DNA of 64,000 nucleotides, taken from contig JAYKYS010000001.1 in NCBI GenBank assembly GCA_036924285.1, forward strand, positions 33,107,501 through 33,171,500, given 5' to 3'. This document shows positions 54,589 through 64,000 of the stretch, in pieces. Below the pieces are notes generated by a model. It worked only from the letters and a program-made list of their open reading frames with translations. It was not told the origin of the DNA and did not search any database. This stretch comes from Asterella californica. Lineage: Eukaryota > Streptophyta > Marchantiopsida > Marchantiales > Aytoniaceae. Position 1 is the first letter of the stretch; each line of letters starts with the position of its first letter. The position numbers and the translations under genes are program-made.

Positions 54589-54906
54589 ATGGGGAATCCT
54601 GTTCGAATGACGAGGTGGAAGAAGAGACGTTTAGGAGTTCAAACAGAGACGGAGAAGCCCAAGTTGAGTATAGATGAGTTACGAACCCGCATCTATAGCA
54701 CTTGGGGTGCCCTCTTTACCCTATACGAAGAAGCTTCCGCGACCATTGGCACAGATTTGAAGAAAGCCGAGTTTAAAGCATCATTCACTGTGGAGGCCAC
54801 GAATGCTCCTGATGAAGTAGAGTTGGATTTTTACAAGAGTGAGTTCAAGATGTCTGTTGTGATTAGTACAAACGATGGTGAGGAGGATCATATCTTCGAT
54901 AGTTAA
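54589..54906 (+). CDS. Element A' ORF1 (105 aa)
   Basis: ATG at 54589, stop at 54906. Homologue of element A ORF1 with about nine substitutions and no length change. Basic start, acidic end (DGEEDHIFDS). Unknown function. Confidence 0.6.
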   Translation: MGNPVRMTRWKKRRLGVQTETEKPKLSIDELRTRIYSTWGALFTLYEEASATIGTDLKKAEFKASFTVEATNAPDEVELDFYKSEFKMSVVISTNDGEEDHIFDS

Positions 54907-55044
54907 TTTTAGATTAGATTTTATTTCGTGTATAGCATATATAATACACGATTTCCAATATAAAGCTCGGAAGAGTTAAAAAAGTGATGTAGAATTATTT
55001 TCCTCTATGATATTTTGTCCACTTAATGGTTGAGAAGGTGCAAC

Positions 55045-55521
55045 ATGAGTGGAAATTTAAAAGATTGGAAAGTTAGACTTAGAAACCTTCCTCAAGGTTT
55101 AGATGTCATAGTAAGTGTCGAAGAAAGTTCGAGAGAGATTATCGTCGAGTTTGAAAACCCTAGTACTAAACCTCAAGTAGAATCTCCGAGGAGAAGAGTA
55201 GAAACCGACTTGTGGTGTTATTTCTGTAGAGGGTTGGGACACAAAGTAGTGAATTGTCCAACTAGAATCAGAACCGAGAGAGCTAAAGGGAAGCGGGAGT
55301 TTACTGATTTAAGTCTTCGAGTGGGTCCATCGTCACCAGCGCCAATTCATCTTCTAGGCGAAGATCCTTGTCCAAGTTGTGGAGTGGGTGATCTATCCAG
55401 AGGACACAAGTGCGTAGATGTGGCCGCCCTACTTACATCAGTAGTCGAGAAGTTGGACGAGACTCAAAGAGTGGAGACGGAGAAGTTGTCGACTTCAAAA
55501 GAGGACTCAGCTGAGTTGTGA
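55045..55521 (+). CDS. Element A' ORF2: CCHC zinc-knuckle protein (158 aa)
   Basis: ATG at 55045. It keeps CYFCRGLGHKVVNC and CPSCGVGDLSRGHKC. About five substitutions against element A, no stop, in an element whose gag-pol has several stops. It ends with the TGATG overlap into ORF3. Confidence 0.7.
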   Translation: MSGNLKDWKVRLRNLPQGLDVIVSVEESSREIIVEFENPSTKPQVESPRRRVETDLWCYFCRGLGHKVVNCPTRIRTERAKGKREFTDLSLRVGPSSPAPIHLLGEDPCPSCGVGDLSRGHKCVDVAALLTSVVEKLDETQRVETEKLSTSKEDSAEL

Positions 55522-55685
55522 TGGAGATCGTCATTCGGATGGTGGAGAAGGCGGTGATGCGACTCAGGCTCATGATTACCTTGGGAGAAGAGATGGCACA
55601 AGAGGTGTTGTTACAACCATTTCCTTTCATTTTACCTATGGTAGATTATTCACGAATGGAATTGGTGATGTTCGTACTCTTTTAG
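55521..55685 (+). CDS. Element A' ORF3 (54 aa)
   Basis: ATG 55521 shares its A with the ORF2 stop. The protein appears identical to ORF3 of element A. Hydrophobic C-terminus. Unknown function. Confidence 0.45.
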   Translation: MEIVIRMVEKAVMRLRLMITLGEEMAQEVLLQPFPFILPMVDYSRMELVMFVLF

Positions 55686-55734
55686 CGAGTAGTTATTGCA
55701 CAAAAATTAGAAGGGTAGAAAGAATAGTTACAAG

Positions 55735-58700
55735 ATGGGGAAGTTACCAGTGTTTCATGGGAAGGACAATGAAGATGTAGAACCATTTGTACGAGACTTC
55801 AAAAGGGGTTGCATCGGAAACAATGTGAGAAGGGAGGAAGAATGGGTGTTGTTACTGCCAGAGTTTTTAGAAGATTTTGCTCTTACGTGGTATGACGACC
55901 GAGTGAAGAGCAAGACATCTGGTGTAGTTGAGGACACATGGGAGACGTTGAGTAATGCACTCATCGAAGAATTTCTTCCAGAAGAGAGTTATGAGAAGCT
56001 CATGGTGGAGCTTACTCATTTGAAGCAACGGGACGACGAGAAAGTTCGGCAATATGCCGAAAGGGTGGATAAGTTGGAGCAACGGTTTCGGACGGTCCTA
56101 CGGAAGAGTGGAGACAATGTGGAGTTAACGATGGCGGGGATTGGAGCAGTGTTGACCAAGAACTTGGTGGGAGGGTTGAGGCCTTCAATTCGAACCCAAG
56201 TGAGGTACGAGAAGCCAGCAACCAAAGCGGAGGTCATCAAGATTGCGACAAATATGGAAGAGAGTTTGGATGAAGGAGATATCATCCAACCTCATCATGC
56301 TGCTCTGCGACTCCTGGTGTAGCCACAATGATCGCACCTGCACCATCATAATTGGTGATTGCTTCAACGTCAGCTCCTACTCCAACGGTGGTGCCAAGAC
56401 CGTTTGTCCCAACAACGATGTCTACTGCCACCTCTGATTTTCATGCCGAGCTGAAGAGCATCACCGATACTCTTGCGGATCTCAAGATAAACGTGGTGCA
56501 GTTACGAGAATGGAGGAACAAAGGTGGAGGAGGAGGTCAAAGAGGTTACGACAACAATCCCAACCGAGGAAATCAAGGTAACTTTGGAGGCAACCAAGGT
56601 AACTTTGGAGGAATCACTTGTTGGACGTGTGGAGGTTCTCATTTCCAGCAAAATTGTCCTAACAACGGAGCAAGAGGTGCCGAAGCTGTCAGAATGAATG
56701 TGGGTGGAGGAAATCCATCACAAGGACGAGACAAGGGGGTGGCTACTATCGATGTCGTGCGAGATCCCATCTACGAGAAAGGAGAGAGTTCAAACTCTTC
56801 TCATGCACCGGTGGAGCTTTTGGCTCAAGAAAGGAAAAGAACTCGATTTTCTGATGAACCGGTTTTCATGGAGGAGTCAGCAAGTAGAAGTACTCGTTCG
56901 AGTAATGTTTCGAGTACAACAAGGGAGCCAAGAAGGAAGCAGGGGATGACGGATTTCACCATTTCATCTTCTCAAGCGGGATATGATGTGGTTGAAGATG
57001 TGGGTGCTCAGAAAGCCAACATCACTGTTAGACAACTGATCGCACTTAATCCCAGCTTACGAAGAGAACTCAGAGGAGGACTGAGTTCTAAGAGAAGCAA
57101 GAAGAAGAAACCCAAGAGCAAGACATCAAAGTCAGTGGGAGTGGGTGTGGTGGATGTGCATGCTTCAGAGGTATGCACTAGGGCTTCAAAGATTGAAGTC
57201 CGGTTGAATGGTCACTACGTCTTTGACGTATTGGTGGATGGAGGGTCGGCTGTAAACGCCATATCGGAGAGGTTGATGAAGAAGTTGGGGATGGAACCAA
57301 CTCGCCCGGCTAGCATTGTCGTGGGGATGGCTAACAAGCAACGGGTAAGACCTCTTGGCGTGTTAGAGAAGGTGGTCGTGTCTGTGATGGGAGTTCAAAC
57401 ATTGATGTCCTTTCAAGTGTTAAAGGACTCTAGTTATGATTTGCTCCTAGGTAGGCCTTGGTTGAGAGCTGTGCGCACCACGGATAGGTGGCACAAGGGA
57501 TACTTACGGATTGGGCCTAGAGATCATAGAGTGATAGTTCCTCTCTCGGGTGTTGGAGTTGTGACTTCTGACTCTGATAGACCCACTAGTGACTACTGGG
57601 AATCTGATACGGAAGATGATCAGAGTGTCTCGGAAGTAGATACCGGAGATTCTTACGATCAAGAATCCTCCTCTGAGGACGAAAGATTTGATCGAGATGA
57701 ATCATTACATCAGCTTAGTGCTATTGACTTGTTGCCTCGACCAGCAGTGGAGAAAGATCCTGACAAAGAAGAGTTGAGTGAGGCAGAGATTGTGAGAAGA
57801 CTCTCTACCCTGAAGTTTGGTATCAATGTCACTCAAGAAGAGAAAAGTAGATTCCTAGATATATTTCAAAAATATATCCATGTGTTTGCTTTCAGCTACA
57901 AGGATTTGAAGGAGGTGACTCTCGAGACTCATCGAATCGAATTGGAGGAGCACGCAAGACCAGTTCGACAGAAGCAGAGAAGGGTCAATCCCACAACGGC
58001 AATGATGGTCAAGGAGGAGATAGACAAGTTGAAGGAGGCGAGTTTCATCTATGAGGTGGAGAACTCAGAATAGGTTTCATCCATTGTGATTGTCAAGAAG
58101 AAGAATGGTAAGCTGCGAGTGTGCATAGACTATAAGAAGCTGAATGCAGTTACCAAGAAGGATTATTATCCTCTACCATTTATAGATGAGATTTTGGAGG
58201 AAGTTGCTGGTCATGAGTGGTATAGCTTTGGTGATGGTTATAGTGGGTATAACCAGATCAAGATAGCACAAGAGTACCAACAGTTGACTACTTTCACTAC
58301 TCCTTGGGGAACATTTGCATTTCGGGTGATGCCATTCGGACTGTGTAATGCTCCGGCCACGTTTCAAAGGTTCATGAACGAGGTGTTTGAACCATTCATA
58401 GGGAAGTTTGTTCGGGATTTCATTGACGATTTCTGTGTGTACGGAAGAAAGAAGGACCACTTTGATCATGTGATCAAAGTTTTGCAGCGGTTGGAGCAAG
58501 CCAACGCTTCTCTAAATCCAGAGAAGTGCATCTTTGGCTGCGAAGAAGGTCTGCTGTTAGGTCACATCATTTCCAAGAATGGGATTGCGGTAGATCCTGA
58601 GAAGGTGAAGAAGATTGTGGATCTTCCATTTCCTATCAACTTGACAAAGTTGAGGCAGTTTCTTGGAATGGTTGGATATTATCGTAGGTTTGTGTTTTCC

Positions 58701-60593
58701 TTCTCAAACAAAGCAATAGCTTTGACTATGTATATGAAGAAGGGAGTTGATTTTGACTTGATAGTGCATGATCAGAAGGCAAAGGAAGCATTTGAGGAGC
58801 TGAAAAAGGCATTAGTGACAGCTCCTATACTTGCTAAACCTGAGTGGAGTAAAGCATTTATTCTGTATACGGATGTCTCCAATGTAGCTCAGTTAGATGA
58901 AGATGGGCATGATCATCCTATAGCTTATGCTAGTAGGCAGATGGTGCCAGCGGAGAAGAATTACTTCGTGACTGAACGAGAAGGATTAGCGGTGATCTTT
59001 GGATTGAAGAAATTTCGACATTACTTGCTAGGAGGGAAATTTTCCATAGTCACAGATCACAAGGCTTTAAAGTATATCTTTAATAAGCCTAATGCCGAAG
59101 GTCGTATTGCCCGTTGGAAGATCCTTCTAACAGAATACGATTACGTGATCGAAGATAGACCAGGGAAAAAGCATGCGAATGCTGATCTTTTGTCGAGGGC
59201 TTATGATGATGAGGGAGAAGAACCGTTTGATGATTCATTTCCAGACGAACATCTGATGACCATCACAAGCATTGAGGAGATACCGGACGAGTACAAGGAA
59301 ATCTGGAGTTTCCTTGCAGATGGATCTTTTCCAGAAGGTATGCATACCCGAGAACGTAACGCGTTGATCAAGAGATGCAAATCTTACACCATGGTGGAGG
59401 GAATTCTATTTCATCAAGGAGTAGATGGCTTACTAAGGAGAGCAGTTGGTCAGAAGGAGGCGTTCAAGCTGATGCACGAGTTTCACGATGGCACTATTTG
59501 CGGAGGTCACTTTGCTGGTAAGATAACAGCTTTCAAGATTTTGGATACGGGTTATCATTGGAGAGGGATTTTCAAGGAGTGTTTAGACTATTGCAAAACT
59601 TGCGACGTATGTCAAGCATTTGCTCTGAAGTCTACTAGAACACCTCCGTTAAGATCAATTCCAATATTAAGACCATTTGAGAAGTGAGGTATTGACTTCG
59701 TAGGTCCTCTTAATAAGACACCTCGAGGCAATAGATACATTGTAGTTGTCACTGACTATTGTACCAAGTGGGTAGAGGCTAGACCTTTGAGAGAGACCAA
59801 TGAAACAGAAGTCGGTAGATTCCTATGGGAGAGGATCATCACAAGATTTGGATGTCCGTTAGAGTTGGTCTCGGATAGAGGAAGAGAGTTTGTAGGGAGC
59901 ATGACTACTGCTATGCTACAACACTTTTCTATCAAGCCACGAGTAACGACCTCATACAAACCAAATGCTAATGGTCTTGCGGAGAAGACCAATCTTACAC
60001 TTTGTATGATGCTCGCCAAAGATGCTGGTGTTGAAACTGCGAAACATACTTGGGATAAGAGGCTACATGCCATCTTATGGGAGTACCGAACGACTACAAA
60101 GACTTCTACTGGATACTCCCCATTTCGACTGGTTTATGGAGTGGAGTCCAAGTTGCCGATCTAATTCGAATTGGATACTTTTCAAACTATTCAACGAAAG
60201 TTGAAGAGGTCGAGAGGAGAAGACGTGGTCAGATCAAGAAGGGAGCAACTCATGGAGTTGGAAGAGACTCGAGCGGTAGCAATGATCCGGATGGAACGAG
60301 CTCAGGCGTATCAAAAGAAGAGTTACGACAAACGGTTGGGCAAGAGGGAGGTAAAACCTTTTCAAGTCGGAGATTGGGTTATGTTGTATGATGCTATCAG
60401 ATTCAAGAGGGCTAGGAAGAAGTTTCTTCCGAGATATTTTGGTCCTTTTGTTGTAGATAAGGTGTGGAGCAACTTCACATATGACCTTCAGGAGTTGGGA
60501 GGAAGGAGATTCGATCGAGTCAACCATGACAAGTTGAAGTTGTTTCATCGACGAAAGTTCTCTCTTCACTCTGAGGACGGAGCGAAAATTTAG
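55735..60593 (+). pseudogene. Element A': gag-pol, broken
   Basis: Same domain order as element A. Gag from ATG 55735 shifts frame near 56300 (after IIQPHHAAL) and resumes at about 56352 with the knuckle CWTCGGSHFQQNC near 56620. Protease VDGGSAVN lies near 57235. A TAG at 58071-58073 replaces the TGG of SEWVSP. RT FIDD lies near 58425. Six residues of the RNase H centre (IGCTLS in A) are missing near 58887. A TGA at 59685-59687 replaces a TGG (EKWSIDF). Integrase SDRG lies near 59874, and a TAA at 60162 replaces CAA. The tail 60171-60593 is intact. At least five lesions make it non-autonomous. Confidence 0.9.
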
Positions 60594-60594
60594 T

Positions 60595-60606
60595 CCGGGG
60601 GTAAAA
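60595..60606 (+). promoter_or_regulatory. Element A': polypurine tract
   Basis: CCGGGGGTAAAA lies directly before the 3' LTR, identical to element A. Confidence 0.75.
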
Positions 60607-61520
60607 TGTAACGACCTATGTTACACATAGGAAGTTTGTCTCTTAGTAAGGTGTTTAGTTCTAACTAAGTGTTGAGAATGTTTATTTGCTGCCAAAGTAC
60701 TTTTAGGAGGTATCAAGTTAGTCATGACTAGCTAAAAGTTAGTTATGGTTAAACTTAGCTGTACTTTTTGCAGAATTCAGATATTTGCTAAAGAGTGAGC
60801 ACTACTATCTTGTCATCTTGTCTAAAAGGTAGAAAGGAGGTGGAAAGTATCTCTTATCTCCTTTTTGACTTGATATTAGTGGTTGGATTAAAGTTGTGGA
60901 CTTTGTGGGCATTAAAAACAAGAAGAGATTCCACATGTTTCCTTTTTAGTGGGTCCTAGTGTAGAGGGGGGTGGAAATTCGAGATTCCTTGAGAATATTC
61001 TAGAATCCTTCTAGAAGTTGTTGACTTTGAAGGAATAAGCCCATGTGAAAAGGTAAAAAGCCCATGTGATCAATGCTTTTACCTTAAGTAATATCTTAGT
61101 AAAACCCGGTAAAAATAGTTACGGCTGAGTTACCGGAGGGTACCAAAGTAAAAACCTAGAATGTATAAATAGAGGAGTAGAGAAGAGCTCCTCATCCTTG
61201 TTTTCACATTGTCGTAATGACAACTTGAGTAATATAGAGAGTGTGGGATATTTTTAGCATGTGAGAACTTAAGAGACGTTGTTAGAATGGAGGATTTTTA
61301 GTTGATGTGTTTAAAGAGATTTTTAGTTGATAAGTTTGTGGGTGTATGAATGAGTGAACTCAGCATTTTCTCTTCAAGTTCATGGTGTGCTTCCATCAAA
61401 GCAATCAGAGGTGACCCCTGAGTGAGAGACAGGCCCGACATGTTGCAGATTCGTGGATGACGATCGTGGAGGTTGAGAGATCGGGGGGATAGTGATCGAT
61501 AGGACCGCGGAGGGTTTACA
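60607..61520 (+). repeat. Element A': 3' LTR
   Basis: 914 bp, TATAAATA at 61164-61171. About eight differences from the 5' LTR, for example CCAAAGTAC versus CCAATGTAC and TATCTCTTA versus TATCCCTTA. Confidence 0.92.
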
Positions 61521-61540
61521 GTACTCTTGGTACAACGAGT
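61521..61540 (-). pseudogene. Sld2/RECQL4-like gene copy 2: exon 2, upper part
   Basis: The first 20 bases of exon 2 after the acceptor CTCTGCAG, ending in the GTAC duplicated by A'. See the lower part at 52672-52786. Confidence 0.65.
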
Positions 61541-62062
61541 CTGCAGAGCTAGAACTCACTCAAACTTCAGAGACCAATTTGTTACGTAAAACAAGTTCTG
61601 TATCGATCTTATGAGCTACACGAGACAACCAGCTGTCTTCATTTGTCTCTAAATTCTAGCACCTAGCACACTATCGTTAATCATCAATATAAGCAACAAA
61701 AGAGATTGCACTCTTCGTCTCGATTTCAACACATACATGTGCTTTTTCTCTACTAAACTACTACACGTTTCATAGTGTCGCTTGATGGTACCACATTGCT
61801 GTTCAAGTTAACCTCGAATTCATACAACTGTCGAGTCAAAGCACTACCCTCTAAGAATCAACCAGCAGTTCCAGAGCAAAACTCTGTAAAAATTACCGTA
61901 CCAAGCAAGAGAACAGAAGAAAACTTCATCTGACTCCCCCAGCGGATGCAGTGACTATACACTGTACAAGAGGGTGTCAATGTCAACGATCTAACCCAAG
62001 GTCCGAGTGGCAACGTAGAGGAAATTGTGGAAAAGTAGTAGATTCTGGAGAAAAACACTCAC

Positions 62063-62306
62063 GTATAGATGGAGAAGCTTGAATATCCTGTTTAGACGGT
62101 ACACGGCCATTCTGTTGCTGAAATTTTCGTTTCCATAGCTTCAGATCATTCTTCAACCGCTGAAGCTTAGACTCCGAAGACACCACTTCAGTGTAAGTAC
62201 AACTGAAGAAGGATAGCATCAACCGCATCTCACATCTCAGGAAACGCTCAACAACTGCTCCATTTGGAATCGATCTCCACGTGCATATTTTTGTCGCGCT
62301 ATTCAC
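62063..62306 (-). CDS. Sld2/RECQL4-like gene copy 2: exon 1
   Basis: Matches copy 1 exon 1 almost base for base. It encodes the LKLWKRKFQQQNGRVPS / DIQASPSI motif and ends at donor ATAC|GTGAG (62063/62062). Intron 1 in this copy (62062-61541) is free of the solo LTR and shows its empty target. The start codon is undecided, because 62306 is GTG and an acceptor-like CTCTGCAG lies just upstream. In Sld2 and RECQL4 this motif is at the very N-terminus and is tied to origin firing; that role here is inferred from the motif alone. Confidence 0.65.
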
Positions 62307-62683
62307 CGCTTCAACCTGCAGAGATTTCCTTTCACAGCAGGCATGAATGAGGGCCTACAATTCCCGCGCAATTCAAATCAAATGACCGAGACTCTAGAAC
62401 AGTCGTCGATTCAAATAACCGAGTAACCCTCTCGAATTCCAGAGTCTGGAAAACTCGTCAAATATGCCTCTCCCATCTTCCACATTCTGCACACATTTCT
62501 GCTCTGGTTCATTCACCGGACGGGAAACAGGATCGAGCCTCGACTACCACGAACGCCCATTTCCCGCCAAATTCTTTTCGAACGCCTATGGGGCACAAAT
62601 TGTTCCAGTTTGAAACCAACGACTACCTTCTGCTTGGCTCCCTCCACGAGCGCTGAGTGACCTGGTCCCGGCAAAATCTAACG
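62307..62683. other. Upstream flank of the Sld2-like gene (duplicated)
   Basis: Shared with 51350-51716. It probably contains the promoter and any 5' untranslated or upstream exon, but I see no clear TATA box. Confidence 0.4.
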
Positions 62684-64000
62684 AGCGTCGTCTTGCGATT
62701 TGCGACCTGCCCACTCTGATCGGAATAATCCGCGAAATCATCTCAGAACGTAGTACGTCATGAAAATTCGGGTCAGTGGCCGTCACGAATCTTAAATCTT
62801 TCAACGATGTGAATGAATGGGATCCAGAGTGTGTTCCATGCCTTACAGCACAAGTTCCTGTATTGTGGTAGGTACGTGACTGCCTGCCTTCCTTGATTTC
62901 GTCAAAGAGAATACTATAACTTGCGGTACAACTTCTCTTGGTGTACTGCCAGTTTAGTTTAGTAGTGTATAAGGATAAATAATAACTAGTGTGTATGGTA
63001 CCGTACCATGACAGAAGTGAAGTTACGTAAATTACATATTAGTGAAGTTACGTAAATTATAGAGATCTAATATGGTAATTTAATTAATTATCAAGAACCA
63101 GGTTAGGGCCCAGCGCACCTTGGCGTTGTTACCTGAAAAACTAATAAGAAGCTTGTCAGCCGGAAGCAAGAAGGTCCACCGTGGAAAAGCTTAACTCTTC
63201 AACAGAGGAAGCTGTGAATTTAAAAACCTATGTGCATAAGTTAAACTTATGGCACATAGAAAAAAGAGCGCTCTCACAAACACCTCTAAAACTAGAAGAA
63301 TAAGATATAATATGCTCTCTCGATGTATGAGCTCCAGAGGTGTCAAAAAAGCTGCTGTGGAAAGCGAAATGTCGGGGGTTCGAATCGAGTCGAGTTTGAA
63401 TCGTAGTGCAATATGCAACAAAGCTTATTACCGACCTTGATCTTTTCAACAAACTGTAAGTCCAAAAATGCTAGGGGTGCTTGAGCCTTTCGCAACTTGA
63501 TTTCGTTACATCTTACATAGGATTAGGATTTGCTTTTCTTAGTCTCACCTTGATTGGCAATAGCAGGTTCAACGAGTTCATCGTCATGTGAAGACACTAC
63601 ATAAGACATATAAGAGATCGCATAATATGTTATAAAAACACTTTAAACTGAATTTTCATGTAGATATGTGATCAGCTCTCTTAACATGCAAATCTCACAT
63701 TTACATGACATGGCATTCTGACAAGCTAAAACTCTTGTTGATCATCAAGGGAACGATCAAGTAAGGTCATCTTCGGAATAGTGGGCTCATGTCCAACAAG
63801 TATATTAAGAGTACGATAAAATAAATTCCTACTAATAAATTATTAAGAAAATAATGCCTATGTGGACACCTAGAGGGAACGGACATAGGGTTTTTTATCT
63901 GTTTTTCTTGCGAAATTTTGGTAGATATTTTCTTGAAAAATCTCCTCAATAATTATATCTTATTCTCACACAGTTATGTAATTGTCCATATACTTTACCA
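62684..64000. other. Single-copy flank, no gene recognised
   Basis: AT-rich. A perfect 19-bp direct repeat AGTGAAGTTACGTAAATTA occurs at 63016-63034 and 63041-63059 (period 25). ATGGTA-CCG-TACCAT at 62995-63009 can form a hairpin. Short open stretches (for example 63249-63440) have no recognisable content. Confidence 0.5.

Larger units (their letters stand above)
52783..61524 (+). mobile_element. Element A': full-length A-family retrotransposon, coding region damaged
   Basis: LTRs 52787-53700 and 60607-61520 (914 bp each, about eight differences by eye) are flanked by GTAC at 52783-52786 and 61521-61524. It has the same four-ORF order as element A on the plus strand. Small ORFs 1-3 are open; gag-pol has stops. 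It lies in exon 2 of the Sld2-like gene copy 2, in opposite orientation to the gene. Confidence 0.92.
47837..62683. repeat. Tandem duplication of the 5' gene region
   Basis: 47837-51716 and 52200-62683 are two copies of the same host segment (about 1.75 kb once insertions are removed). Landmarks: the exon 3, 2 and 1 sequences and the flank ending GGCAAAATCTAACGA at 51716 and 62683. Copy 1 holds solo LTR I and copy 2 holds element A'; neither insertion is shared, so the duplication is older than both. The copies differ at only scattered bases. Confidence 0.85.

Noticed and set aside
63316..63395. Possible tRNA gene: GGGGGTTCGAATC resembles a B box and GAGCTCCAGAGG resembles an A box
   Set aside because: The T-stem does not pair (GGGGG against CGAGT) and no acceptor stem of 7 pairs can be drawn. 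At most a decayed tRNA-derived fragment.
1..64000. CRISPR array, rRNA, plasmid or phage features
   Set aside because: No short regularly spaced repeats, no rRNA-like sequence, and all mobile elements seen are eukaryotic LTR retrotransposons.

Overview
This window looks like repeat-dominated nuclear DNA of a green plant-lineage organism. The evidence is several families of Ty3/gypsy LTR retrotransposons (protease, RT, RNase H, then integrase), a primer-binding site matching a plant-type tRNA-Glu 3' end, GT-AG introns and a eukaryotic replication-type gene. From memory only, the pol wording of the TGTCG family and the PHD-finger fragment resemble repeats of charophyte algae such as Chara; I cannot verify this and hold it at about even odds.

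Layout. (1) 1-5336: decayed debris: the 3' end of a plus-strand gypsy pol and its LTR, an old fragment of a second LTR type, a broken PHD-finger reading frame and an inverted LTR fragment. (2) 5337-9920: remains of a plus-strand A-family element split by a 3.1-kb foreign segment that carries a broken coiled-coil gene. (3) 9934-47836: a nest of retrotransposons. Element H (minus) contains a solo LTR 'I' (10709-12996) and element D (minus). D's 3' LTR contains element C (minus). C's gag contains a solo LTR 'F' (plus), and F contains the young, apparently intact element A (minus, 21646-30409). Element B (plus) sits in D's pol; one deletion at 33699/33700 fused C's 5' LTR to B's gag. D's 5' LTR holds a solo A-type LTR. 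(4) 47837-62683: a tandem duplication of the 5' part of a minus-strand gene whose spliced exons encode an Sld2/RECQL4-N-terminus-like domain. Copy 1 has a solo I LTR in intron 1; copy 2 has a full-length A-family element (A') in exon 2. Each copy shows the empty site for the other's insertion. (5) 62684-64000: flank with no convincing gene.

Two LTR groups account for most of the DNA. The A family (LTR about 914 bp, TGTAAC...TTTACA, tRNA-Glu PBS, DD35E integrase) has three extra small ORFs upstream of gag-pol, one carrying a CCHC knuckle and one overlapping its predecessor as TGATG. The TGTCG family (C, B, D, F, G and probably I; LTR ends TGTCG...GACA, shared PPT AGAGGGGGTGGA, DD34E integrase, FLDD reverse transcriptase, DHG protease) is mostly broken. 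Where readable, target-site duplications in both groups are 4 bp. LTR divergence counted by eye falls with nesting depth (D about 5%, C about 1.1%, A about 0.1%), which agrees with the insertion order.

There are no CRISPR arrays, rRNA genes or convincing tRNA genes. Many open frames here start only at GTG or TTG or lie antisense to pol; they are not annotated as genes.
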